From Seison nebaliae (lineage: Eukaryota; Rotifera; Pararotatoria; Seisonacea; Seisonidae): 56,207 nt of DNA. Under the pieces are notes generated by a model that saw only the letters and a list, made by a program, of their open reading frames with translations, did not search any database and had not been told where the DNA came from. Shown here piece by piece: positions 1 to 13,263 of the stretch (positions within the stretch are counted from its first letter, which is position 1; the number at the start of each line of letters is the position of its first letter). The stretch lies in assembly GCA_023231475.1 (NCBI GenBank), contig JALJEE010000553.1, positions 1 to 56,207 of the forward strand, given 5' to 3'. The translations under genes were made by a program, and so were the position numbers.

Positions 1-386
1 TTAAATTGCCGTGAACGTTTATGTCAAGTTATGTCGAATTTTATAAGAAAACTTTATCGGAAAAAATTGTACAATTAAGGATTACGAAAAAATATTGAAT
101 AAAGAGTGTCTACTTTGTTTTTTTTGGTTAGAGATAACTAACTATTATGAAAAGAATGGTTAAATTTGCAAAAACAAAAGCCACTAACATCTTGGAAAGT
201 AATTTAAGAAAACATTAAAACGCATTAAAAAGATTTTAATTTGATATTCTCATAGAACAATCCGTCAAATGAATTCCGATTTTGTCAATTGCCCGTTCGA
301 TTTCCTTTAAATTGCCGTGAACGTTTATGTCAAGCTATATCGAATTTTATAAGAAAACTTTATCTGGAAGAATTGTACAATTGAGG
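1..386. repeat. Direct repeat, two ~80-bp copies 306 bp apart
   Basis: Positions 1-80 and 307-386 are nearly identical. Both begin TTAAATTGCCGTGAACG and run through AATTTTATAAGAAAACTTTA to AATTGTACAATT, with only a handful of substitutions. The first copy starts exactly at the window edge, so the unit may continue to the left. The 306-bp spacing could be the period of a tandem satellite or the two ends of a small element. An ORF at 327-554 lies over the second copy; it has no recognisable protein features and I do not call it a gene. Confidence 0.75.
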
Positions 387-1038
387 GTTATAGAATTGAG
401 AGATATACTTCTATGCATTGTGTTGCATGAAATTGCACGGATTAAATTTGATAAATTTAGTTTTTTCACATTAACAATTTTAATGAATTTATATAACTTC
501 AACATTTTTCAATATATACTCATATTCGAGAAATACTCTGAGACATACCAATAAGAGAACTTCAGAACACTGATTCCGCGGGTAGAAAAAATAGATCGAA
601 AAATTCGAGAAATGGATAAAAATATGAAAATATTAATTGAACTTTTATAAAAAAAGTTTTATAATGTTAAAAAACAAATAAATATGTATTTCTTCCGTTT
701 TACAAGTTGTTAGTGATTTTTCCTACATTTCCTACTCCTAATTATGTTCAATCAAAATCTTATACATTGTATAGTTGGTCAAAGCTGATAGTTATGAAAA
801 TTCAGTATTATATATATATGTAATATACAAATATATTATCTTGTATAATATACAACATATTATACCCTATAAATTCAAGAGCTGATAGTTTTCACGAAAA
901 TTGAGTAAAATTAGTAGTACTTTCAATGGAGGATGTGAATTGAGGATGTGGATTTGTTATATGTGGATGTTGACTTAAGAGTAATATTTTGAATTGAAGT
1001 TTAAAGCTTCATCATGGTAGAACTTAAAATTCTGCAAT

Positions 1039-2208
1039 ATGTCCAGAAAGATTCTAGGGAAATTTCGACGCCTAATTCTTATTCCCAGATATAATTATTC
1101 TAATTACACTTCTACATTGGTTGATATAAAAGACGTGTCATCGAAAGATGCAGGTCAATTATATTCTGTGTCGAATGAAATATTCAAAAAGATTAATGTT
1201 CATGGGAAATCGGTTGAGAAGGATTATTTGAAATTTGTGGAATGTGTCCAAGGACAGAATGTACTTCTTCGTCATTCTATGATAGAAATCATTGGATTAA
1301 TAAGAAACAATGAATTGAAGAAAATTGAAAACGAAGAATTAGTTCCAAAATTCTTATTATTTGGACAGTTGGGAAATGGGAAGACCATGAATTTGTTAAT
1401 CATCTTAAATTATCTTCATTCTCTTAACAAACATTTCGTTGTTCATTTTGGAGATGGAATTCGCATGTTGAAATATCCGAAGGAATTGGTGGAATGTGAA
1501 TATGAAGAAGATATGTGGGAGATGAATATCGATTGTCTGATTTGGTTAAATGCATTAATTGTCCAGAATAGAAAATATTTGGATGGAAATGACATTCGAT
1601 TTAGAAAAAAATTAAATTTTACAGATAATGAATTTCTGGAAAATAATTCGTCTTTGGAAGATCTGGTGAAATTTGCGAATAGTCGTCCGAAATATGCATC
1701 GCATTGTGCCTCTTATTTTCTTGATACAATCGAACAGGACGAATTCGATAAGACGAATCAATTTGCAATTGTCATCGATGGAATGAATGGTGTGAAGGAT
1801 GGTGGTAGTCGTCACCATCGTAATGATCATCAGAAATCATTTATTCCAATGAACAGAATTCGCATAGCGCAATCGATAAAGAATCTGTTGACAAAACGCA
1901 ATTCAAAATTTAACAACCGAATTATTGTGGGAAGTGTTTGTGAAAAAGCTGAGAACAAAGGTTACTTCAGAGAAGAAGGAACTCCACTCAATCTACTTGG
2001 GACGAAGTTTTTCGAAGAATTTGAACCATTTATTCCATTTAATGTTCCCCGATATTCTTCCAAAGAATTTCATACGATTGTTGATTATTTAATCGATGAA
2101 AATTGGTTAAGAATCGATACGAGAACTTCACAAGATCTTCATGATGAATTATCATTTTTATCGGCACACTCTCCTCTCGAATTATTCCGCATTGGAAAGA
2201 GTCATTAA
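1039..2208 (+). CDS. DAP3: Mitochondrial small ribosomal subunit protein mS29 / DAP3
   Basis: A GTPase-like protein of the mitochondrial small ribosomal subunit, also known in animals as death-associated protein 3. The 389-residue product matches DAP3 along its length, close to the usual ~400. A Walker A loop GQLGNGKT lies near residue 113, a Walker B-like segment FAIVIDGMNG near 250, and the conserved C-terminal block FEPFIPFNVPRYSSKEF near 335. The N-terminus (MSRKILGKFRRLILIPRYN) is basic and hydroxylated, as expected for a mitochondrial targeting peptide. It is a single exon, while most genes in this window have many small introns. The start is the first ATG of the open frame. The next gene downstream is DNAI7 on the opposite strand, with 3' ends about 260 bp apart (convergent). 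Confidence 0.9.
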   Translation: MSRKILGKFRRLILIPRYNYSNYTSTLVDIKDVSSKDAGQLYSVSNEIFKKINVHGKSVEKDYLKFVECVQGQNVLLRHSMIEIIGLIRNNELKKIENEELVPKFLLFGQLGNGKTMNLLIILNYLHSLNKHFVVHFGDGIRMLKYPKELVECEYEEDMWEMNIDCLIWLNALIVQNRKYLDGNDIRFRKKLNFTDNEFLENNSSLEDLVKFANSRPKYASHCASYFLDTIEQDEFDKTNQFAIVIDGMNGVKDGGSRHHRNDHQKSFIPMNRIRIAQSIKNLLTKRNSKFNNRIIVGSVCEKAENKGYFREEGTPLNLLGTKFFEEFEPFIPFNVPRYSSKEFHTIVDYLIDENWLRIDTRTSQDLHDELSFLSAHSPLELFRIGKSH

Positions 2209-2472
2209 ACATTTTTCAAATAAATTTATCAGAATCGAATCATTAAAAAATAGACGTAAAAATTAAAATTAGATACGAATTCTACCACTAAATTTCACTA
2301 TCATCGAAAATGAATCATTTTAACACAGTTCGATATTTATAAGAGACAAATATATTTAGGATTTTTTATCAAGTGAAAATTTCATATTTTGAATGTGGAA
2401 TTTTATATGATTATTTTTATCGAAAAATTTTAAAAAAAATTTCTTTTATCATTCGTATGAATTCGGTTGGAA

Positions 2473-3938
2473 TTAGGAACAAATGATGGGTCTAATTGCT
2501 CGGAGAAGTTGGTAGACAGAATGTACGTGTAAAGTATGCGTGCTATTAATGAGGGTGAGATACTTCTCCGATTGTTTGATGACTTCGTTCTTTATCGAAT
2601 GATACAAAGTAGCATGAGTCTAGCAAGAATTGAATAAGAAGAAAATGATGGAAATGATGAAGGAAACCTTAGTTTGTTTTGTAATTGAAAAATTGTAGTT
2701 ATCAGTCAATGTATCGTCGTTTGGATGTGGCATAATATGGTATAATTCTCGCGAACAGATGACACTTTGCTTTAACTTCAAACAAAAGATAAGATAATCA
2801 AGTAAATTAATATTAGTTAAAAAGTGGGAAGAGTTTAATGGGAAAATTGGCGAGAAAAAAAAAATTAAATTCATAGAATGGGAATTGAATGTGTCGTCAA
2901 TTGTGAATTTTATGCAAAAAGGAAAATTGCTAACTGGAAATTCATCCTTGACATCCACATCTTCTATTGTAATAAATGGTAATATGATTTTGTCTTTCGC
3001 ATCTATTACACCATTAAGCTGTGTATATCCGAAACCGATGGCGGATGATAAGAGAGCCATCTGATAATAAGTCTGCATCTCTAATATTCCATCCTGACGG
3101 AAAGAATAGGAAATAAAGTTGAGGGAATTAAGATAGAAACTTTATCGATACAATTGACATATTTATGAGCATCGGCTTCAGGAAATATAAATATTCCATG
3201 ATGCTCCAATTTCTATAACATAAAATGAACAATAGAAAGAAGAAAATAGAAACCGATCGTATACTGAAAAGTGTGTGCCATTCGTCCACATAATTATCGA
3301 TGATTCGTTTTACTAAGAAATGTGTATCGATATCTTTCTCCAATGGAATTTCAACCGATTTCTCCTCACTCGTCTTTGCGGAAGCTTCCGTATCTTTCGA
3401 ACTCTCATCCTTTTGTTCAATTGTCTCAATGTTCTTCGTTTTACTTTCAACTTTCATGAATATTGGTTCGTTACCATCGAACTCATCATCTTTGTAATGA
3501 ATATTAAACGAATCAGTATGATATTTCAAAATCTGATGCATCGATCCAGTCAGATAACTATTGGGCTTCGTGGGACTTTCATTTTTTTGTTCGATAATCC
3601 ATTGTTCCTTTGTCAGGAAGCGATATAGTGATTCCTATAGTGAGAGAAATATACATAAAGAATTACCTCTCATTCCGAAAGTGTTTCAATTAATTATTGG
3701 GCATTTTTCTCCTTTTCGGCATGAAACTTCTCTCCAAAGAAAAAAAAAGAAAGTATCATAAAAATTATTTCTCTCACCATTCTTCGTGATATCTAATCGC
3801 GAAATATTCGTCGATAGGAATCATATGCAGGATAATATCATAAACTTCTTCAACTGACATCATAATTATATGATCGTTTATTATTAATTCTATATAACGA
3901 CCGTACATCGTCGAAGATAGTTTGTGCACACATTTCTC
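2473..3938 (-). CDS. DNAI7: DNAI7/CASC1, C-terminal half (3' exons)
   Basis: These exons encode the C-terminal half of dynein axonemal intermediate chain 7 (CASC1, Chlamydomonas IC97/FAP94), an inner-arm dynein-associated protein of motile cilia. After splicing, they read HGIFIFPEADAHKYV, then YYQMALLSSAIGFGYTQLNG, equivalent to the vertebrate C-terminal YRQMALLSSAFAFGWSKWN. They end with ATLYHSIKNEV..VYQLLRAIRPIICS and a stop at 2473-2475. Introns I place include 3' of residues DEWHTLF (donor GTATAC, acceptor TTATAG) and before DGILEMQTYY (donor GTTTCT, acceptor GTCAG). The exon starting near 3938 (EKCVHKLSS) joins in frame to the exon ending at 13264 (..EIEIK), exactly where vertebrate DNAI7 reads IQIKDNLC. 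This is therefore probably the 3' part of the gene at 13264-15832. The join between about 3640 and 3840 is uncertain; an intron starting GTTTATG after SVEE is my best guess. Confidence 0.8.
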
Positions 3939-6900
3939 CTCTTTATAGGAATTTTATAGTATAATAATTCTAATCATAAATCTTTTTGATAGATGATCAT
4001 TTATTATTCATCCTCTAAAACCTTCTTCTTCCAAACGAAGAGAGGTAAAACATTAAATATATCGACCCATCTTCTGCTCTTCATCTGTTTCCTGTTCGGC
4101 GATAAATGTTCTCTATGGAACTTTACTCAACTTTCTTTCTCTCATATCAACGAAACCACATCATTCAAAACAGTCTTTAAACAATTCATCAATTATCAAA
4201 TAATTATTCCTTCAAGAGAAGTATTTACGTCCTATTTTTCAACATTGTGTGACAGTCAACATTAAAACACTAAAAATAATAAATATATTTGGAATTGAAG
4301 TCTATAAATTTAATCGAGTATTTATTGAAGAATGGGTTTAATTCCGAAACATCAATGGATTAGTTTCCTTATTTCTCTAAGGGAAAGTGTATTGAGTCAA
4401 GAAGTCTATTGAAGGCCACACTTGGTTACATAGGCCATCAGGGGCTCTAAAAGATGAATCTTTGGAAACTTTATGTCAAAGTCGTAGTCATCTCTGAGCG
4501 TCAGGAGGTGGAGGAAGTTGAGAACGGAAGAGATAGAATTAAGATAAATATACAGTTTTTTTTAGGAGTTCCAAATAAGAGAATCGTTTGGTATTGTGAT
4601 GATTAAACAAAAATTAATTTGGCATAGATGAGAGGAGTACTTCTAAACTTATAAATCAATAATGATTAGTCAACGCTAGAATAAATAGATCGGGAATAAA
4701 TTTGAAGGTAAAAACGATTTTGTGATGACTGTCTATTGTTTAAATTGAGATAACAGATGCTCCTATCTATCGAATTAGAAGATTTCTTTGTGGGAGAATA
4801 AGCAGGAAGGAGAGATATTTAGACTTCATACACATCACATATTAATGGAAAATAGTAAGAATTTTAAGTCTTTTATTATGTACTTCTCATTCTTATGTGC
4901 ACTTCGTCGACATGATAGTGTGCATGTGTCTTATGATATACGTATGGAATGAAATCAATAATCTCTAAATAAGATACAAATTGAAATTTATCATAATATA
5001 ATTCAAATTATATTATGTGATTAGGAAAGCAAATGTATTTGTTCATTCTATACCTATTTATTTCCTATCTTCTTTCCAACCCATCTATTCTTCTTCTTCT
5101 TATTATCCGGAAAATATTCTTTTTAAAATTTGTTTATTTGATATCTAATCGAATATGATTGATGTGACATCTCTCACAAATATGTCTTTAATTCCACAAT
5201 CAATGTCATCGACATGAAGATTGAGCAAGATGATTTGTTTGACAGTGCACCAATAATGCACAGAAAAAGAATGACAAATTATAATTGACAATATCTTTAT
5301 TAAGTTGATTTAACTGGTTCTTTAAAGCAAATACTAATTTGATTATGGTTCATCATTATTAATCGAGTTTATCTTAATTAACTAAAGCATTCGAAATGCA
5401 GAGGGATAGCAGGAAAACTAATGAAAGAACAGTTGTACTCTCGTTTTGGGAGATGTCTCATTTTCTTCCACAACATCATCGGGCAAAATCATCGTTTTTG
5501 CACTACAATAATTTTTAAGAAGAGAAAGACATTAAAGTTGCTGAATATTCATTAAATTCAGTTTTACTTTCGAAATTTGAGTGAGATGATTTGAAGGAAT
5601 CGAAACATATTGGAATTGATGAGGTAGAAAAAGAATTTTTTATAATTAGGATGAAAATGATCATCATGATTGTCGGTTGAAGCGACTCGATTGAAATGTA
5701 TGGAATGATGATTGGAATAATATAATTATGAAGAATAATGCGATAAATGTTAATCGTCAAATATTATTCTAATCGAAATTGAACATCATCAGTTCTCGAA
5801 TGATAGAAACTATAGAGATGAGATAGAGATAGAGATGAATACCTTTGGACTCATTAGTTTAATAAATATATGCGCAAGCATTCCACATGAAAGTGGTCGA
5901 AATGAATCTAGGAATATCTTTTCCTCACTCCCAAATTACCAATGGGGATAATGATGAAGTATAGATATCGATTAAAAAAAGTTTAATATATCCCAAAAAT
6001 GATCATTTTTTAATGTAATCAATTGACTCTATTTATTATCGACCTTTTATTATGAAAATTTTTTAGTCATCTATCACCTAATATCATTTTCATCCATTTT
6101 CCAATCGGATTGACTAGAAAGCCTTTAAAAGAAAAATTTTTAAAGAAACGAAAGAAACAGTCGTTAGAAGAATTAGTCCTAGATTGGTTCGATATAAATC
6201 AAACATAAATTAATCGAATATAAGAGAAGAAATAAGTGAATTAACAAATATAAAATAATTGCTCTTCTGTTACTCGTATAGTTTTATACGATGCGGCGAT
6301 ATTGCGCACAAAAGTAAACAGAAAGTTAGTCTCATTCCTTCTGCATACACCACTCACTCGTATGTTAACTATGAAAGAATATAATAATTAATTCAAGTTC
6401 TCTCAATAATATCAATTAATAAAGTAGAAGAGAATGAGGAAAGATTTTGACAGTTCTCCTCTATAACAATACTAAAGTAATAACGTCCTTTACTTCTCGC
6501 TTATTATCAACAGATGTAGTTGCTTTTCATTCTTTCCAATTGTCATACCCTACTACCAATATTATTTTACATCATGTAATAGTTGGTGAACGAGAAAAAG
6601 AAATGTTGAAATTGAACATCATAATCTCAGAATCAGAAACATGGTTTTCCTAATCTAGATGAAGAAAGCCGGGTAACTTTTAGGGAGATGTTCGAGCAAC
6701 TGATAATGTAAACTGAATATATGACAACAAAGATAATTGACTAATAACAATATTTATCAGAAGAGTAATGACAAACAGAATGGTGAAGATGTTGTGAAGA
6801 ACAATAAGATAACTGGTAACATTTCGATGTGTTACATATATGGAATAGTACTATGCATTTGAACGAATCATATTCGTATTACATCCAAAAATAGTTTGAT

Positions 6901-8890
6901 TCATAAAAAACTAGGTAAGTTGTACATACATATGTGCAAGTTACTTCTTATGTATTTGGAAAGGAAGAGAAAAACAATATGAATTCAATCAAAATGGATA
7001 GGTCTCGCTTAAATTTTGTCGTGTAGAAAATGGAATTTTTTGGATATGTTATGTAACTAAATTTCTATTAACATTCATCCCTTACATTTGTCAATATATT
7101 TATTGTCACTCTATTCTTATGGGTAGGCTGTAATTTGGCGGGAGATTTGGGACGCTCACGCTTCTAGACGGAAAATGAATTATAACTGGAAATTTATTGT
7201 CATCCCGAAAAGGGATTTGAACTTGCATATTCTCCACTCAATTAATATGGAGAGTAAACCCAAAGTAATTAAACATTCTGCTTACAACTAATTTGATTCC
7301 GAAAATTTTAACTCATTTATCGATTAGGAGAAAACACAATATTTTAATAACAATGCGCGGAAAGGATACTTCATTCTAATTAGCATTCGCACAAATTGAA
7401 TTGAAGTAGGATAGATATTCATTTTAGATGAAGCATAGTTCATTTAAAAGAAAAATCGTTATCTACCGAATGGTACATCCTCAAACCCATTCCACTAGCC
7501 ACTATCCAACACTCGTTATCCTTTCACCTTCTTTTTTTCTTTTCTGGACGATTTCGTTATAAGAATAGAAAAATACTTCCACCAGTCTAAACATTGAGAA
7601 CTGGAAAAAACCTTTTACTTTTTCCTTCTTCATATATGATATTAATCATATTGTTCATCCAAATAAATTTGTTGGAAGATACATGTTGTATCATACAACA
7701 AAAGTTATCATTAATATAACAATCATAATATCATTAATAATCATCTAACTTGTTCTACATGGTCTACTATATCTATCTATCTACATAGAATAATATTGGA
7801 AAAACTTGTTATACATCTGTACATATATGTACCTAGTTAGCTATATCTAAATTAACAAAGATAGATGGTTTCTTGGGTAAAAAAGAAGAAATAAATAGAA
7901 TATTCCACAATAAGTTCATTTACAACTTAAATCCCTTCACCTACAAATATGAATTTGTACTGTATTGGCAACGTACAGGTACATGATTGCATCATGAAGA
8001 TATGATGTGATATGAATCTTGTCTGTTCGTAGAATGATATCAATCTGAAAAGGATCCTTAAATCCATTTGAGCCATGTACAATGATCAGAATGGCGATGA
8101 TGATATTTGGAGAATTATTATGTGGAAATATTTCCTTTTCATTCTTGTTCGATTCGGACTCGGCTTATGCGGATATCTTATGTGAAATATGGATCCTCAC
8201 TTCCAATTTCCTACCTTACCATATTTTACTTTACATAATTTCTTTTAATAATTTATTGTACATCTGTTTCGTTTCAATAAGGAAATATTTGTAGTCTCTT
8301 CGCTTGTAAGTGATGGAAGTAGGTTGGATGGGAGGAGGAAGGAATGAATCTGCCATCTCTACTATTTATTTCATTTATTAAGTTGGTGTGTAGAACCATT
8401 TGGGAAACTTGTTTCGTTCCTCTGCTGTGCCATTCCTACTTCGTCCTACTCTTGGTCCTATTATTATTATTATTTGATTCCATTAGACAATTATTAATGT
8501 AAAAATAATTGGATGAATTCATTCTGTGATTAAGAATATTACCGACTCCAGAAAACAGAGTCAATATTATTGAGAAGTGCACAAACTATAGTTTTTTTTC
8601 AAAGTCATTTGTAATAAAAAGTAACAATCAACTAATGTTCTTCATCTTTCCATCTGATGATTTCTTCAATTTGTGCACAGAAGAAGATGATGGTGCACAT
8701 TTTTTGTGGAATAATCTATAGTTGGAACTCTCAAATTTAATCGCAAGTGTTCATCGTTCAACTCTCTTATTAGATTGTATCCGAAAAGTTTATTCCGTTT
8801 CAGAAAGTTCTCTCTCACTCCACTCAATGAATGTGTAGCGCGCAAATTCAGATCACTTCCGCTCTGCTCCAGGAAATGCATCAATAATTA
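3939..8890. other. ~5-kb stretch with no recognised gene, inside the proposed DNAI7 intron
   Basis: This AT-rich stretch contains only short ORFs with no recognisable protein features (for example 5515-5760 on - and 8082-8294 on +). One exception in texture is a GC-richer island at about 4390-4530. Its minus strand has a 45-codon open segment (FLHLLTLRDDYDFDIKF) rich in CTC/CTG/GAC codons, unlike its neighbours. It lacks a start or clear splice sites, so I do not call it a gene. If DNAI7 is one transcript, this stretch belongs to its large intron, together with the opposite-strand polyglutamine gene. Confidence 0.5.
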
Positions 8891-8897
8891 ATGGCGA

Positions 8898-11800
8898 ATG
8901 GATATACTTGAGCTACCAAAACCGGTAATTCATTTTCTTAGATCGTTATCGAAAGAAAATAATCGATATGTTCTCACTTGGGATATATCTGGTGGATCAT
9001 CATCCGTTTCGTTAACATTAACTTGGCAGAATGCTGATGCTGCAGCACGACATGCCGCCAAACAAGCCCAACAATATGCGAAGAGAGAACGAGAGAAGAA
9101 GAAACAACAACAACAACAACAAATTACGACGAATAATGATGAAACGGGAACAACCACCACAACGACGAGCAATGAGATATGTCAGAATAAGGGCGGAGAT
9201 AATAATAAACAAAGTAAGAAAGAAGAATCGAGTTCAACTGATTCCTATTTCAATGAGAATGGAACGAATGGTTAATATTCCTTTTCCTTCTTTTAGACTT
9301 ATACAATTACAATATGATAATTAAACGGATTCTCATAAGGTAAACCGACTTTTCGGTAAACATTTAATTATCCGATTTAACGAAAAATAATTTTATCCAG
9401 GAAATGAGGAACGTATCATTCTAATGACATTAGTCAGTTGGGAATGTAACGAAACTGTCTACAGATCATCGAAATATTTTTGTGAGGAAACTACATCGAC
9501 TCAATGGAAAATATTTCTTAAAATAATTTTTTTTCTCTTGTTTTCTAGACGAAAGTGTTGATGGTGCCGTCGATAATCGTGGAAATAGCGAACATCGAAG
9601 AATGTTGAAAAAAATAACTAATGAGAGTGTTGTAAATGAGAATAAAGACGGAGAAATAGAGATTGATGAAGATGACGATGATAATGATGATGATGATCAT
9701 CATCATCACCATCTTGTTGGAGATGAGAAGTCAGATAATATTGCAAAAAGACGAGATAGTAAGAAGCAGTACAGAAAGAAAGATCAATGGAACAATGTGA
9801 AGAAGAAGAAGAATAATCAAACGAATTTCAAAGAAGATCGACCCAATCCGGATATGATTAACCGAAAGAAAAATAGTCATAGTTCTCACAAACGTCATGA
9901 GAATAAAGACGTATTAAAGAATAAAATAGACATTTCACACTTGTATCATCAGCACACTCAAGAAATGAGACAGCAGCAACAACAACAACAACACGCCGTG
10001 TATCCGTTACCATTGCAACGATTTATCGGATCGCCACATGTCTCGACTTCTCATTTACATAATCAAAAGAAATCGCCTCAACTGACGTCTCAATTGAGAA
10101 GATGTTCGAAGAATTGTGATAACAGAAAATGTCCAGTTTCACCGGATCAATGTGAAAAAGAACATACGATCCATTATCATAACAAATATCAAGAACAACA
10201 ACAGCAACAACAACAAAATCAGCGACTACATCATTTGAGACAATCATCCCAACCGATAATGGTGAATGATGGTCGATCGGCTCAATTCGACAATAGAAGT
10301 CGAATCAGACCAGAACCATATGATGGTAACATGTATAGTCAGAATATGAGAAATATTAAATTGAATAATCCACAATCAAGGGAATGTCGTGGCTTGTCAT
10401 GGGATGAATATAGACATGAATTATATCGTCGATCTTCAGAGGATGTGATCGATAATGATGATCAATATTCTTCCATTCCCAATCAACCAACTGATGAACT
10501 CACTCAACAACAACAACAACAACAACAGTACATGTCAGTGAAAAGTATCAGTAGTCAAAGTTTAGATCGATCTCATCGTAATTTTTTGCCTTCTCTCATC
10601 AACTCCAACATAATGTATAACGATCCGACGAATGTAAATTTCAATCAGTCACATACCGGATATTTTCCTCCGAATACATTTAATCCAATATGGAATCAAT
10701 TCCATATTAGAAATCAGGTTTATTTCTCTTAACCTTTTTCTTTTTTATTCATCAATAATTCTTATTGTGAATTAGAAGAATACGGTCCTTCATCGAGATA
10801 ATGGTTGTCAAACAGCTACGTCGATGATTGTGCCAACAACAACACCAACAACATCCGCTACCTCAAATAACGATCGTGTTATGCATTTCCGTTGTATATA
10901 CTGCTCTCGAGAGAATACGTGTTCGACTAATTTTATAACAATCGATGACAATCTCTCACATTCCACTACGTTCAATACATCGAATGCTGATACGAAGAAT
11001 GTAAAGGAAAATAATCGAACAGACAATCTCAATCGCTCGTCACACTTGACTGGAAGTGGTTCGTTACTGAATCCTATCAATTCGCCAACTTATAAGCCTA
11101 ATTCGACTACTTTTGAAGTGACATCATCGGCACCAATACCATCATCATCCGTCACTTCTACTTCCACATCGAACATTAATGCTACGGCACAAACATCGTC
11201 GACAGTTTCGTTAGAACGAAATCGTAAACCTAAAACTCGCGACGTTAGTATTATGGTGAATATTACGACAGTGAAGAAATCGATATCATTCGGTCCTCGA
11301 ACTATCATCAAAGAATTTAGTGAGAATAATACCATGACTGAAATAACATTAATTGACATCGAATTATTATTAAAATATCAGAAGTGTTATTTGAATTTGA
11401 TGAGAGAAGTTCAAATGTTTCAATCATCATCACCATCATTATCGTTGTCGTCTGGTACTCCCGCTTCTCAATTATTTTATCCGCAACATCCTCAACAATC
11501 AGCACCTCACTTCCAATACTCATCTTTACAGGAATCATCATCATCGGCGAATTTTGGTTGGAATCAAGCACGACAACATCCATCAGTTGGTGAAACTAAT
11601 TTACGTGGATCAATTTATAATTTATCTCCCACTGAACATCCACCATCACAATCTCAACCTTTACATAATCTGACGGCATTCAATCGTCACATTTCTCCAC
11701 CAACATACCTCGTCAACTCTCCACCTGTACCATACGCTGAATCGATGGATGATAATGCTAAATTTTATGGAAATACATATTATGATAAATCGATTGATAA

Positions 11801-12923
11801 TTATTATCTTCCACCATCACATCACCTTCATCAACAACAACAACAACAACATAAAATTTCTCCACATCTTTCTTCTGGTCCCCAATTATTCGACACACAA
11901 CAATTACCAGATCGGCCTTTAATTTCTCATCAACAATTACATCAACAACAACAACAACATCCACAATCATCTATTTATTATGGAGATTATAATCCGAATA
12001 TGAAAGAACATTATTCACTTTCCTCACCACAACAACAACAACAACATATGGAACAATTGTCACCACCTATTATTCCTCCACAACAACAACAACAACTTCC
12101 TACTAATTCACAATTCTATCCAGTTCAAATACGTAATCGTCCATATTCGGAACAACAGTTCCTCAAACATTCTCATCCACTACCACAACAACAACAACAA
12201 CAACATTTACATTTAGCTAAACATGAATCGAATGAATATCTTTCCAATTCTAATCATAAACATAGAATAAATATTCCTGCCGCATACACTCGAACGTGTC
12301 ATGGTGAGAAGGATAAAGAGAAATTGAAAGAGAAATCTCAATTATCTAACAAATCATCAACGTCACTGGTAAATAAGTCGTCTGTTCATAAATATGGAAA
12401 GAATTTTCCCACGCTCAAATATTCTTCGTCGTCATCTCCCTCACCTATACCACCACCTCCTTCATCATCTCTAGCACAGTCAGTGGGACAATCCTCTCAT
12501 AAATCTTCATCAACAATTGCCAAACATCATTCATCTAGTAAGTCTCATCGTCGTTTGTCATATGGTGGGAGTAAGCGAGATTTCGATTATTCTTCTCAAC
12601 AACAATCCTCAACAAACGATATGAAAAATATCCCAAATAAATTCACAACTCAACTTCCGAAAGAACATGGGAAAACTATTTCAAAAATTCCAACAGAAAT
12701 GAAATTCACTAGACGTGACAAAGATCCGTCATCCCTCAATGTTGATCCTCAATTTATTTATAAAGATGTTAAAGGTAAAATGAAACCGAAGTTGCCTCAG
12801 CGACATCCTAAAACTAATGACTCATCGACCAACTCTAGTGAAAAGAAGTGGCAATCTTATGTATCACCTGATTACTCTTATTCTTACTCATCTTCAAACA
12901 CCGAAACGGATGATGTAAGATAG
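8898..12923 (+). CDS. Large polyglutamine/low-complexity protein, function unknown
   Basis: Three exons (about 8898-9271, 9549-10717, 10776-12923) join in frame to about 1,230 residues. Introns are 277 nt (GTTAAT..TTCTAG) and 58 nt (GTTTAT..ATTAG). The N-terminal ~45 residues look folded: PKPVIHFLRSLSKENNRYVL followed by TWDISGGSSSVSLTLTW. An Ala/Gln/Arg/Lys-rich helix follows. The rest is low complexity: more than ten Gln tracts almost all encoded by CAA, an Asp run followed by a His run near 9670-9710, Lys-rich basic patches, and Ser/Pro/His-rich stretches. One better-conserved-looking island is at about 11230-11420 (DVSIMVNITTVKKSISFGP). I do not recognise a family. A nuclear or scaffold role would be inference from composition only. 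It lies on the strand opposite DNAI7, between that gene's two halves. Confidence 0.75.
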
Positions 12924-13263
12924 ATTAGATTGACATTTACCATTTTTCAATTGGTTTTACTTTTTTCAGTTTTTTTATTAAATTTCTTCCTTTCAATTTC
13001 CATCGTTCATCTTTTTCTTTTTCTTTTCTATCTAACTCACCAAGACTCATAATAAACAAACTCTTTTTTCTCGCATAAAACTTCTTTCAACATTCACTTC
13101 CATAAACTTCATAGAAAACATAAGAAAAGCCATGCTAATTCACAAAACTTAATAAATAAATTTACATAAAAATTTTATCGAAAATTTCCACTTTGACATC
13201 CCAATTTGGGAACAAACTATTTTTTCTTAACTAATGAAAACAATTTAAAATAATGGAACAAAC
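12924..13263. other. Short region with possible alternative DNAI7 end
   Basis: This lies between the 3' end of the polyglutamine gene and the last exon of the 5' half of DNAI7 (minus strand). After the donor at 13263 (GTTTGT), a nearby AG would give a 33-nt intron and a short exon reading LRKNSLFPNWDVKVEIFDK before a stop near 13168. That could be a truncated isoform end, or chance. Nothing else is visible. Confidence 0.3.

Noticed and set aside
5515-5760. Minus-strand 81-codon ORF in the gene-poor stretch
   Set aside because: Ile/Ser-rich, typical of chance frames in AT-rich DNA.
7195-7280. tRNA-like T-loop (GTTCAAATCCC on the minus strand)
   Set aside because: The flanking bases do not form a T stem or acceptor stem, and no anticodon arm could be placed.
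8666-8884. Minus-strand 72-codon ORF just upstream of the polyglutamine gene
   Set aside because: Well-mixed composition but no homologue or splice context recognised; could be a small gene, but there is no positive support.
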